Below are positions 1 through 19,898 of a stretch of DNA of 19,898 bases, one piece after another; position 1 is the first letter of the stretch; each line of letters begins with the position of its first letter. This DNA is from Thermomucor indicae-seudaticae (lineage: Eukaryota; Mucoromycota; Mucoromycetes; Mucorales; Lichtheimiaceae), in contig JSYX01000624.1 in assembly GCA_000787465.1 (NCBI GenBank), forward strand, positions 1 through 19,898, given 5' to 3'. A program made the position numbers and the translations under genes. The notes beneath the pieces were generated by a model. The model saw only the letters and a program-made list of their open reading frames with translations. It was not told the DNA's origin and ran no database searches.

Positions 1-344
1 TGCAAAACTTTTTAATGCATGCATGCGCAAATTTGATGTTTCCCAATTGACGCAAAAGACCATCTACAGCAGCGCAACTTTTATTTGAAATCCAGTATGC
101 AAGACTCCGTTTTGCTAGAGGGCATCTAAAGTTTTGAAAGTACACTATTTGATCAGTCATTGTCATCTTCAAGGTTTTAGGGCATAGGAAGCTTTTCGCG
201 CAATGCTTTGTATTCATCTGCATAAAAATTGTTGTATGGCGTCGGTATGTATCATGCCGGTCCACTGAAGCGGCACTTGTCGGATCGAGATCGAATCTGC
301 ACAAGCGTCACTGGTTTTTCTTACCCTTTCAACACGCTATACAA
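1..344. other. upstream region of the BEACH gene
   Basis: No convincing gene lies here. The stretch holds the presumed promoter and 5' leader of the BEACH gene that starts at 345; no clear TATA box is visible. On the minus strand one frame stays open from an ATG at 223 to the left edge of the window (about 74 codons), so the start of a divergent gene cannot be excluded. Its composition resembles no family I know, and a competing minus frame also looks partly protein-like, so it is not annotated as a gene. Confidence 0.5.
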
Positions 345-12717
<12,373 letters not shown>

Positions 12718-13093
12718 TGTTAACCCAATATACCTCATAAACTATCCTTGTCGAACCACCATCATCTATGCCTTTATTATAGTCTGTTCTTTTAACTGTT
12801 ATTGGCGCGACAGGCATGAACAAAACCCGTCCTGAGCTAGAGTGAGATATCCACAGTCTTGGTTAGGCATTTAATGTCAACCTTTCTTTCTCTGTGAGAG
12901 ATCATAAGATATCGTGCTTGTATAACCTCAGAGACTGCTGAAATCAAGATCATAACTGACGTTATCTATGCAAATTCTGCATGTAGCACAGCAAAGATTT
13001 TCTGTTCATCGTCAGATGCAGGATCGCCCTTAATAATAAATGCAAAACAGACTTATAAAGTTTACCGGCTTTTTAACAGAATTATATCAAAAC
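12718..13093. other. intergenic region, BEACH 3' end to GH18 promoter
   Basis: No ORF of note. It must hold the 3' UTR of the BEACH gene and the promoter of the chitinase-like gene. AT-rich, with AATAAT/AATAAA-like strings around 13031-13040; no repeats stand out. Confidence 0.6.
13054..13060 (+). promoter_or_regulatory. TATA-like box of the GH18 gene
   Basis: TATAAAG lies 34-40 nt upstream of the ATG at 13094 in AT-rich DNA. The spacing would give a very short 5' leader. Seen as a motif only. Confidence 0.4.
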
Positions 13094-14682
13094 ATGCATA
13101 CATTGCTTGTAGCTGTGTTGGTATTACTATTCACCAGCGTATTGTGTTCAACGGACGACAAGGTGGTGGTGGGCTATTGGGGAATATGGTAAACATTAAA
13201 AAAGATCTCCCTTTATGTTGAGGAGCTTAGTAGTGGTTTAGGGAAGCAAAGCCTTTGCCTATCGAATATATACCATGGTCGCAAATCACGCACATCAACT
13301 ACGGTTTGACGGCAGAGGACAGGAACGATATTCCGACACTTAGCAATCGCGACCAGTTAAAAAAACTGCTCGACGAAGCACACAAGAACGGTGTCAAAGT
13401 TCTTTTATCCATTGGCAGATGGCAAAATGCTGAATGGATGGACGAAATGCTGAGCATTCCCGAGAAACGAACCAAGTTTATTGACAAGCTGACGCAGTGG
13501 GTTAACGACCTGGACCTTGACGGTAAGCTCGATATTCATTCACTACGGGATGACCTATTAAACACGGACGTTTCTGGAATGAAAAAGGCGTTGATATAGT
13601 TCATTGGTAATATACATGCGCAAAACGTTAGCATCATCTGCCCCGTTGCTTATCACGAACTCTAAAGGCAAACACCACTCTCGTGCAGCCACAACAACGA
13701 TACGGACAGTTTGGGGACCTTGCTCAAAACTCTCCACGAGAAGCTGACGTTCAATAGCACAGACACGAAGCTGTTGACGCTCGCTGCCGGTACTTGGCCA
13801 CGCTGGGACGCTGCCCTGATCCGAGAGTACACTGAACTGGTAGACTGGGTATTCCTTACAGCCTACGACGCATACATCGGCCATCCGATGGTGGGACCCA
13901 ACGCACCATTATACACCTCAACGCAAAAAGACGCTAGCCCTTACAGTGTCGTCCAGACATGGGATGCTTGGACAACCGCAGGCACCAGTCCTTCCAAGTT
14001 AGTCCTCGGTGTGCCCTTTTACGGATACGCGTCCAAGCCCAAGCAAGACATGACCTACCATGATTCTGCCATTGCTCCTGCACACGAAACACGGCCGCAG
14101 GGAGACGCCGACGACGAGCTTGTGCCTGCATTGCCGTGCCGTGCAAACCGACATGGCTATACCGGCTTGTGGAAATGGCGTTCGCTTCGCAACGCCGGCT
14201 TGTTGCTGGACGACAAAATGCCAGGAGGACAGTGGATCAGGAACTGGGACGCAGAGTCGCAAACTCCCTGGCTATACAATCCGGTATCGCACATCGCCAT
14301 TAACTATGACGATCCAGAGAGCTTAGCACTCAAAGCAGGGTTCGCAAGATGCCGCCAGGCACGAGGCATCGGCGTGTGGGACCTTGCCTTTGATTACTAC
14401 ACAGCCGGCGACGGACAGCTACTCAGTGTCATCGATGCATATTTCCGAAACAGTTCGAGCAGCCCCGATGACAGTTGTAGACGACTCGCACATCCATTGC
14501 CAGTGTTTCGCATGGCGAGTGCGCTTTCCGTGGATCATGCCAGCAGGGCGGCACATTCATATTCGAGTAGTAAAATCTGTGTCACTATGACAAATGCTAT
14601 TACGTGTATCATGCTGCTGTTGTCTACAAAAAGTTATTGGCTGGAGCTATTGACGACAGCCTTCTTTGAAAAATCACAGTAA
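13094..14682 (+). CDS. secreted GH18 chitinase-like protein with degenerate active site
   Basis: Proposed exons 13094-13188, 13242-13522, 13588-13606 and 13668-14682 give about 469 residues. MHTLLVAVLVLLFTSVLCS is a signal peptide. GH18 marks: VVVGYWGIW, PWSQITHINYG, KVLLSIGRW (86-93), DGVDIVHW (125-132), LTAYD (Tyr198/Asp199), LVLGVPFYGYAS and the terminal GIGVWDLAFDY (Trp369). Family-18 enzymes hydrolyse chitin-type glycans using the Glu of DGxDxDxE. Here the model reads DGVDIVHWQTP, with no Asp or Glu at the last two catalytic positions, and SxGG reads SIGR. The 19-nt exon encoding the motif is dictated by frame: a single intron cannot join the flanking exons. Inferred: a non-catalytic glycan-binding relative, or a gene in decay. 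The tail beyond about 14450 is uncertain (see 14511-14673). It is convergent with the GNAT gene. Family assignment is secure; activity is doubtful. Confidence 0.82.
14511..14673 (+). pseudogene. out-of-frame Cys-rich tail of the GH18 gene
   Basis: In a different frame from the annotated C-terminus, the DNA reads HGECAFRGSCQQGG, then two adjacent stops (TAG TAA), then in the same frame LCHYDKCYYVYHAAVV and a final stop. The cysteine and tyrosine pattern looks like a small chitin-binding module, more so than the annotated frame. This suggests the ancestral C-terminus was such a module and is now cut off by a frameshift and stops, unless an unseen splice or a sequence error explains it. Confidence 0.3.
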
Positions 14683-14724
14683 AAGATATACGCGTCAACC
14701 AGAGCATCTGGACTGTTCCTCAAC

Positions 14725-15537
14725 CTACAGGATCAGTTTTGTTTGTGAGAAATATTGCCATTTAAGGAGTACCGAAGAGTCATTGTTATACCTTGCAGCT
14801 TGTGGAATGGTGCCTACATGGTCAAAGCCAAGTCTTCTCCAGATACGGATCGATGCTTCATTGTTGGCAAAGACAAGGTTAAAGACGGATGCTTTGTAGC
14901 CCAAAGCTGGTGCGACTGTCATAAAGGTCTCAGCCATGGCTACGCCTGCACCCTTTCCTCGATGGATCTTTGACGTGACAAAGCCTCCATTACAGATCTA
15001 TAAAACATAAGGAACGATGTGACAAATAAAAGAAAGAAGCGAGGATCTTACGTGGGAACAGCGGCCTGGGTAGTTTGGCTTGACGTAATACATTCCTAGC
15101 ACCTTATCTTGGTAGTCATACACTTCACCAGCTTTGATTGGATCACCTTTTACCAAAATGAAGGCGTCGTACCTGCACAGTTGAAACTTTAGAATCCAAC
15201 CCTCTTTTGAATTGGATTATCCCTCCCCCCCAGCCTTACGCTAGAAAGTAATCCCGGAATTGTTCCTCTGTCATTAAATTTTCCTGGGGATACGTGTTGC
15301 TGTAATCACGAGTCGTGAGATTCTTATCGTTGGCCGGGCATGCTTGTTGCAAACCCACCCTTCTTCAAGCTCGTGGTTGAACAATGAAAACAAATGGGCG
15401 ACGAGCTTCTCATTAGTAGGATCAACCGATTGCAATGAGGCTTCAGTACCGTCGCGCAGAACTTTACGGATAGGCAGATATTCTTCGATGGAGGTGGTCG
15501 TTGCAGGCTTGGGTATCCTACCGTATGCTGAGGACAT
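14725..15537 (-). CDS. mpr1: GNAT N-acetyltransferase, yeast Mpr1-like
   Basis: Exons on the minus strand: 15537-15355, 15283-15240, 15172-15052, 14997-14725, giving 206 residues with phase kept at each junction. The GNAT acetyl-CoA loop is IHRGKGAG (about 127-134), followed by LGYKASVFNLVFANNEAS and RIWRRLGFDHVGTIPQA. MYYVKPNYPGRCSHICNGGF matches the conserved core of yeast Mpr1, which is about 230 residues. Known: Mpr1 acetylates L-azetidine-2-carboxylate and related proline-metabolism by-products and protects against oxidative stress. The asparagines in CSH-x-CN and FNLVF-x-N that help bind substrate in Mpr1 are kept. The start at MSSAYG is the first in-frame ATG giving a normal N-terminus. 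It has no signal peptide, so it is probably cytosolic or mitochondrial. It is convergent with the GH18 gene, with 42 bp between stops. Confidence 0.87.
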
Positions 15538-16499
15538 TGTTCTAGAAAAACCGGGAGTAACGGCGAGCTATCCTTGGACGTGCGTATCACTTCAGCAGGC
15601 GGTCTTTGAACGATGACTCATCTGAACACTGAAGAGGACCAAAACTGTAACACCTGTACACGTCTTGGAACGACACATCTGGCACATACAGTACCCGCGC
15701 CATATATCGATATTTGATAAATCGATATGCCGATCGACCTCTTCAATCACGGATTTACTTTTTCCAGGCGTATGTCCACTTGATATAACGATATTCTTGA
15801 TATAACGGTTGCAGTTTCCGTCACGGACCCTATCGATATACCGCGCGGTTACTGTATTGTGTTCTATCATTGATCTGCGTTGTCTATGGTTCATAAGATC
15901 GAGGATACGGTATACAACTGGAAGACCAATAATCTCCTACGTCTCCATGCTTCTTGTAAGATTTCTTAAGTGGCACTCCAGCTTTCATCGCTCCGTGGGG
16001 ACTTCCTGTCGCCATGTCCGAGGCGGCAGACCTGTCTGGATATCATCGCGCCGTCAAGATTGGAAGCCTATTTACTCTGCATTCCTGTTGGACGGATCAG
16101 GGAGCCTCCTTTGTTACGTTTGGGTGATTCGTCATGCGGGGCGGGTCCTAAGTCATCGTCCTTTGGCTTTGTTCCATGGGTGCGCTGGCCGCGCTGTGTG
16201 CTGAAACACTTGGTAACTACATTAATCTTTACTATCGAAATACGCATAATATTAAATCCCATCGCAATATTGTCCGTTTATAAGAGCATTAACCTGATCC
16301 GCACCGACTGTTTGTCCCCAACGAGTCCTGCCGTCCGTTCTTCCAAGTTTTCATGGCAATGAAGCCATAGCCAAATCTCTCCCGGGAGGTCCCGTTTAGC
16401 GTTCCACGAAACGAAGCGAGGGCAGAACGCTCGTCCCTTGTATATAAAATCTCGTGAAGGCGATTAAGATGTATTTACCAAATTTGCCAAGCTACTAGG
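15538..16499. other. long gene-poor region upstream of the GNAT gene
   Basis: This should contain the GNAT promoter. Overlapping open frames of about 100-130 codons occur on both strands (15592-15894 minus, 15809-16204 and 15970-16362 plus), but none has convincing protein composition or a recognisable family. A GC-richer stretch lies at about 15970-16200. At 16397-16435 an AGCGTTC/GAACGCT inverted repeat occurs next to the perfect palindrome CTCCCGGGAG. No RNA gene was seen. Confidence 0.45.
15706..15839. repeat. dispersed ATCGATAT / TGATATAACG repeats
   Basis: ATCGATAT occurs at 15706-15713, 15721-15728 and 15832-15839. GATATAACG occurs at 15782-15790 and 15799-15807. All lie within 170-300 bp upstream of the GNAT start. 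ATCGATAT contains the palindrome ATCGAT. They may be regulatory sites or a decayed repeat; nothing here decides between these. Confidence 0.4.
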
Positions 16500-16575
16500 G
16501 GTCCGCTCAGGACGTTCAGGACCGGAGGGGACGGGACGGGACTGGACTCAGGAATATCCCGTCCTAAGTCCGAGC
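16500..16575. repeat. GGGAC/AGGAC-rich tract with a hairpin
   Basis: The tract is built of repeated (A/G)GGAC units: CAGGACGTTCAGGACC, then GGGGACGGGACGGGACTGG. It ends in an inverted repeat, GGACTCAGGA (16544-16553) and TCCTAAGTCC (16562-16571), 9 of 10 pairs matching across an 8-nt loop. It stands out in composition from all neighbouring DNA and sits just upstream of a decayed transposon-type gene, so it may be a terminal or subterminal repeat of that element. It also stays open in the same frame as that gene, so it could be coding instead. Confidence 0.5.
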
Positions 16576-16577
16576 AC

Positions 16578-17165
16578 TACAAGCTACCAAGCGTCGATAA
16601 GAAGGTTCAGAATTACGAGATCATCGGCTACGCACGAAAATCCCGTGGGAACGAGTCTCCCGGCGTACGAGCAAAGCTATTGAATAGTATGGTGAATAGA
16701 CAGGCGGAAAGATCACTTGCCACCTCGATATATGTGTCACCATGTTGCTCATCGTCAGACCCATTCTTTGCAAGGGATACCAAAGTGGATGATGAGATCC
16801 TGGCACCACCCAACGTAAGAAGAAAATTGAATACGAAACAAAACTGAGTTAATAAATGGACTTTATTGTAGAACTCATGGTAGGGTTCACCACTTGACTC
16901 GACTCGTGGTGGACCTTAACTCACGGCGTACCTGGAGGTCACTGATCGGAACGTTTGGCTTGCGGCAATTGATTTTGCTGGCTTGACCACCAACACTGAA
17001 GATCTGAAGAACCCTTTGCGCCACTATCCTGTTAAGAAAATAGTTATCGACACATTTGCCCAGAAGAACCAACTGTATATTTTTGATACAGACGATTTCC
17101 TCACAGATACCACGTTGTTCCAAAAATTCGACAATCGAACCAACCTTGTGCAACGATCCAAATAA
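16578..17165 (+). pseudogene. decayed 'YARKS' gene, serine-recombinase-like fold
   Basis: One frame is open from 16458 to 16845 and reads YEIIGYARKSRGNESPGVRA (16614-16673), then LLNSMVNRQAERSLATSIYVSP. It reaches ILAPPN followed by a good donor, GTAAGAAG at 16815. A 57-nt intron ending TTGTAG at 16871 returns to the same frame, but that frame meets TAG (16881-16883) and TAA (16917-16919) before a second coding stretch: VTDRNVWLAAIDFAGLTTN, LRHYPVKKIVIDTF, QLYIFDTDDFL, NRTNLVQRSK, TAA at 17163 overlapping an AATAAA. A strand starting IGYAR-S, then an R..LL helix and a VSP strand, recalls the catalytic domain of serine recombinases (IS607-type elements occur in some fungi). The later DRLxR-like block is DFAGLTTN, so catalytic arginines seem missing. 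Kinship with recombinases is inference; decay is suggested by the two stops. Confidence 0.5.
16884..16915. repeat. hairpin between the two stops of the YARKS remnant
   Basis: GGTTCACCAC (16884-16893) and GTGGTGGACC (16906-16915) can pair over 9 of 10 positions around a 12-nt loop. It lies exactly in the stretch that separates the two coding parts of the remnant. It may be a small insertion or simply decayed coding DNA. Confidence 0.45.
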
Positions 17166-17224
17166 ATTCCATTTGTATGCTCGATAATTACAAATGATTA
17201 CAGTTTGTATAAAAAATTTGAGGG

Positions 17225-17536
17225 GCTATCGAAAAGATCCAAGCATGTCTATTTATGAGACAATGGCTTGTGAGTCATGAACATCATTGAGGTAAGGGGT
17301 CACAGAGTTTGTCAAGGCCGTGAAATGTAGAGGCAGTCAGTTGATGGAAAATTCGTTGAATATCTATGATATGCGGAGGGTTCGCGACAAATCCTTGTCA
17401 ATGACACGAAAATGGGATGCTTAGGGTCGACGTTGTAATAAATGTCAATTTCACCGGAATCTTCAAGTTTCTGCTTATATTTTCACGCGCCCTCCTCAGT
17501 GAAGTCGGCATTGAAAAGACATACAAGTAGCCTGAT
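17225..17536 (-). pseudogene. decayed coding trace, unidentified
   Basis: Read on the minus strand from 17536, one frame gives RLLVCLFNADFTEEGA, a TGA, then KYKQKLEDSGEIDIYY and NVDPKHPIF. At about 17413 the sense shifts to another frame: RVIDKDLSRTLRIS, a TAG, IFNEFSIN, a TGA, then LPLHFTALTNSVTPYLND and VHDSQAIVS, a TAA and a further TAG. The runs between breaks have the charge and hydrophobic balance of real protein, and they follow one another with one frameshift and about five stops. I do not recognise the family. It may be part of the same decayed mobile DNA as the YARKS remnant, or chance. Confidence 0.3.
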
Positions 17537-17879
17537 CTTTCGTAATGTCCCTCGTTATGTTCATCTTATGCCACGCCGCTGCCAGATTCCGGCCACGTGA
17601 CTTGAAATTCCCCCTTGATCATGTCAAAAAATACAGTTCTACTTACCGGACTTACCGCTTACCGGCCAAATGTCACGATTTGCACTAATTTCACTTTCCA
17701 TTTAGCCTTTTGCTCGAGGATGTTCGCACCAAGTATGTGAACATATGCCTAGGTCTGGCCCAAAAACCTATGCTCCTCCCTTTTTTTAGCTCAGCAGTTT
17801 TTCTTCTTTTTTGCATAGTAACCCAAGATTGATGTATTCATAAGGATAAAAAAGGCTTGAAACATGATTACGCCGATAG
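17537..17879. other. intergenic stretch without a clear gene
   Basis: No supported ORF. A cluster of three CTTACCG units lies at 17642-17648, 17651-17657 and 17658-17664. A pyrimidine-rich run ending TTTTTTGCATAG at about 17801-17822 looks like an intron 3' end, and an ATG at 17720 is followed by a GTATGT-type donor. These could be the start of a small spliced plus-strand gene that continues into 17880-18220, but I could not build a consistent frame. Confidence 0.35.
17642..17664 (+). repeat. triple CTTACCG motif
   Basis: Three exact copies of CTTACCG start at 17642, 17651 and 17658, with GG or no spacer between them. Such a cluster could be a transcription-factor site array for a plus-strand gene downstream. 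No function is shown by the sequence. Confidence 0.4.
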
Positions 17880-18220
17880 AAGAGAGTTAAATTAAGCGAT
17901 ACGAATAAAATCGTTACCCTCCACACCGGTAACTACACCTGGTATTTATGTTGTGACTATGCACGTTAAGACTGTCTTTTGCAGCTTCAGGTGCTGGAGA
18001 GGCTTCCGCCGAAGGGGCACACATACGCCATGCCATCTCAGTAGAGAATGTAAGTGTAGCGAAACAATGATTCGTTGCTAACGTATTGTTCTATCAAGGA
18101 TCGGTAAGAGCTCATTTCATTTATCTATGTATAGCAAGGAGCACTCATTGTCCGTGTCGTTCATGCGCGGCCTGGGCATTCATTGCGGCGAGTTTAATCA
18201 AGTATGCGACACGAAGGAGG
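17880..18220 (+). other. exon-like segments of an unidentified plus-strand gene
   Basis: Segment 17880-17928 (SDTNKIVTLHT) is followed by a GTAACT donor. An intron to GCAG at 17984 joins it in frame to 17985-18049 (ASGAGEASAEGAHIRHAISV and EN), which ends at a strong GTAAGTG donor. The next intron (18050-18098) has GCTAACG before its AAG. Beyond it, a frame reads KEHSLSVSFMRGLGIHCGEF and NQVCDTKE to a GTAACC donor at about 18219, but linking it requires an implausible 5-nt exon and a 31-nt intron. Real splice signals make chance less likely, yet no start, end or family was found. It could be a small gene or a remnant. Confidence 0.25.
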
Positions 18221-18408
18221 TAACCAAGCAAACTTATATCTAAAGTCATGCTAGTTTGAGAAAGCTAAATTGAGTTATCGATAGGCGCAGACTTGATTTC
18301 TGCTTCGACGCAAAAAAGTCCTCAAGCAACGCAAACAAAGCTTTGAAATCCAGTATCTTGAGCAATCGTCGTTCAAAGGTTAATTTAATGATAATAATAT
18401 TTACAAGA

Positions 18409-19709
18409 TTAATCGATGGGATCCCAAACTCTATCCCGGACAAATTCGCCAATGGATTCAAAGTATCCATCCTATCATAACTAGCACTGTCAGTTTCCTT
18501 TTCGTCTCATATTCCCTCTTGTGTGCACACACCCACCTGCATACAAGTGTCATTGTGTGTGCCATTCTCAAACTCTCGCCAGAACTTGCCTCCACTTGTC
18601 TCAGCAGCCTTGTACAGTTTGGCCATGTGTGATGGCGGAACCAATTCATCCTTCAAGCTCGACAAAAAGAGTATCGGAACCCGCCGAATCTGTCGTATCG
18701 TCTGATAGGAGCCCCATGTCTGATGGCACAAATAGACTAGATGCCGTAATGCAGGGAAGATGTGTGGAATCAGTATAGGCTACAAAAACATTTTTTCCGT
18801 CGTTGTTATTAATATCCCAAGACCAGTGCGTTCTCTCTCTGTGCTTACAATGCTGAGAAATGTGTTCTCGATAATAAGGGCGTCAAACATATCTTCATTC
18901 TGGGCTACCAGATGGATTGCTACAGCCCCACCAAGCGATTGCCCATATGCTACCAGTTTCGTGTGCTTCAATATAGGATGGCGTTTGATGTACTGGAGGA
19001 CCGTCTATCAAGCAAGCTGGTTATAATAATTGTTCTACCCTTTCGTAAACGGGGATTTACCTGTGCATCAATCTGAAGTCCCTTTTCATTCGGTTTTCCT
19101 TCACTCAGGCCATAGCTGGTTTTTATATATAAGTTGCTGATCTTGCCGAGACACCTTGTTTTACCACTTACCCTCTGTAAGAGAGCATGACCACATTGTA
19201 CCCCAGCTTTCGATAAAAGACTTGGGCAATTGGCAGCCGGTGGCCCTGATCCAATCTTTAGTCTCTCCAAGGCATAGCTGCCTAATTTCGCTTTCTCATA
19301 CCATGTTGCCAGTATGTGACTATAATCATCCACAGAATGTGTTCTTAGCGATACCGCTCGCTTTATCGTATAAAACCAAAACTCACATGTAGGCAGAGTA
19401 TGGTTGGAGACTGTATGGCGACACTATCTCCTCGTTGTATTAACACATAGCTTCGTAGACGTACTCCGTCACTTGTCACCAGTATCTCTTCTTTATCCGG
19501 CAAACCGTATTGGGACGGTCGCGCTACCTATAGCAATCGGGTGAGCTTCAGACTTGGAGAACCATTCCTGCCAAACCGACCACTGATCTCGATCCTGCCG
19601 GGAAGAATGCTGGATATAGCAAGTCACATTGGTATATGTACAGCAATGCCGATAAAGCGACCGTAATGATTAATCCAAAGCATGCGAGATACAGCAAGTA
19701 CCCCATCAT
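18409..19709 (-). CDS. bem46: Bem46/ABHD13-family alpha/beta hydrolase
   Basis: Minus-strand exons 19709-19581, 19527-19387, 19319-19302 (18 nt), 19245-19172, 19115-19061, 19004-18849, 18779-18537 and 18471-18409 give 292 residues, all in phase. An N-terminal membrane segment (MMGYLLYLACFGLIITVALS) anchors the protein. The hydrolase core has HSHTGNMGH (90-98, usually HGNAGNxGH; it shapes the oxyanion hole), SYRGYGLSEGKP, the nucleophile elbow GQSLGG (Ser162), LKDELVPP (Asp235) and NGTHNDT (His266), so the catalytic triad is complete. The C-terminus, GYFESIGEFVRDRVWDPID, is typical of the family. An in-frame TGA just upstream fixes the start. Fungal Bem46 proteins sit at the ER or plasma membrane and affect polarity and hyphal growth; their substrate is not known. 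The exon 1 donor (GTCGGT) is weak and may lie 3 nt earlier. Confidence 0.93.
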
Positions 19710-19898
19710 TGTAAGGCCAAAGTATCAGCACTGCCCCACCATAAAGGATATAGGACTTTCAAATCTGTTCTCAGAGTGGGCCGTTTGGGGGCGGCTTGAA
19801 AGCCAGCTTCAGCAAGCAAAGTAATCAACGGAAATACTGAATTTTGAGGAAGTATTCACACCGCTCTGATCCCTTCTTTGCGTCGTTACGAGGTTAGA
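19710..19898. other. upstream region of the Bem46 gene
   Basis: This is the presumed promoter and leader of the minus-strand hydrolase gene. No further gene, TATA box or repeat could be supported before the window ends. Confidence 0.5.

Noticed and set aside
13558..13884. 108-codon minus-strand ORF, and similar ones at 13934-14262
   Set aside because: They are shadows of the GC-richer GH18 coding strand.
15592..15894. 100-codon minus-strand ORF upstream of the GNAT gene
   Set aside because: Repeat-rich DNA, no family resemblance, and it covers the likely promoter.
16014..16127. Short plus-strand ORF with GYHRAVKIGSLFT, slightly like the start of a ZIP metal transporter
   Set aside because: Only about a dozen residues agree. 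The frame stops at once and no membrane segments follow in any frame.
18246..18470. 74-codon minus-strand ORF at the 3' end of the Bem46 gene
   Set aside because: It overlaps the last exon in the wrong frame. The true end is GEFVRDRVWDPID with TAA at 18409-18411.
18968..19333. 121-codon minus-strand ORF
   Set aside because: It is partly real Bem46 exon and partly intron read-through; splicing explains it fully.

Overview
The window is nuclear DNA of a fungus. Genes are cut by many short introns (about 43-70 nt, mostly GT-AG), and they encode a secreted family-18 glycosyl hydrolase-like protein, a yeast Mpr1-like acetyltransferase and a Bem46-type hydrolase. A BEACH protein ending in a FYVE finger, which budding yeast lacks, and a degraded transposon-type gene fit an early-diverging lineage such as Mucoromycota. 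That placement is inference, not proof.

Layout: (1) 345-12717 (+) is one complete 49-exon gene for an ALFY/WDFY3-like protein of about 3195 residues: armadillo-like N-terminal half, concanavalin-like domain, PH-BEACH, BEACH, WD40 propeller and C-terminal FYVE finger. The proposed splicing removes 48 introns (2785 nt) and leaves 9588 nt, exactly 3196 codons with no internal stop. (2) 13094-14682 (+) is a secreted GH18 chitinase-like gene whose SxGG and DxxDxDxE motifs are both degenerate. (3) 14725-15537 (-) is a four-exon GNAT acetyltransferase of the Mpr1 type, convergent with the GH18 gene and only 42 bp from it. (4) About 15540-18400 is poor in genes. It holds ATCGATAT repeats, a GGGAC-rich tract with a hairpin, the decayed remains of a 'YARKS' gene that resembles a serine-recombinase fold (16578-17165), a second decayed coding trace on the minus strand (17225-17536), and exon-like pieces on the plus strand (17880-18220). 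(5) 18409-19709 (-) is an intact eight-exon Bem46/ABHD13 membrane-anchored alpha/beta hydrolase.

I see no operon-like logic and no sign that the neighbouring genes form a system. The BEACH protein probably acts in membrane traffic or selective autophagy, the GH18-like protein at the cell wall or outside the cell, the GNAT on a small molecule, and the Bem46 protein at an internal membrane. The most unusual items are the GH18 pseudo-enzyme, the YARKS remnant in region 4, and the splice-site use in the large gene (two GC-AG introns, about a quarter of acceptors ending in AAG, exons of 30 and 33 nt). No tRNA, rRNA or CRISPR was found.
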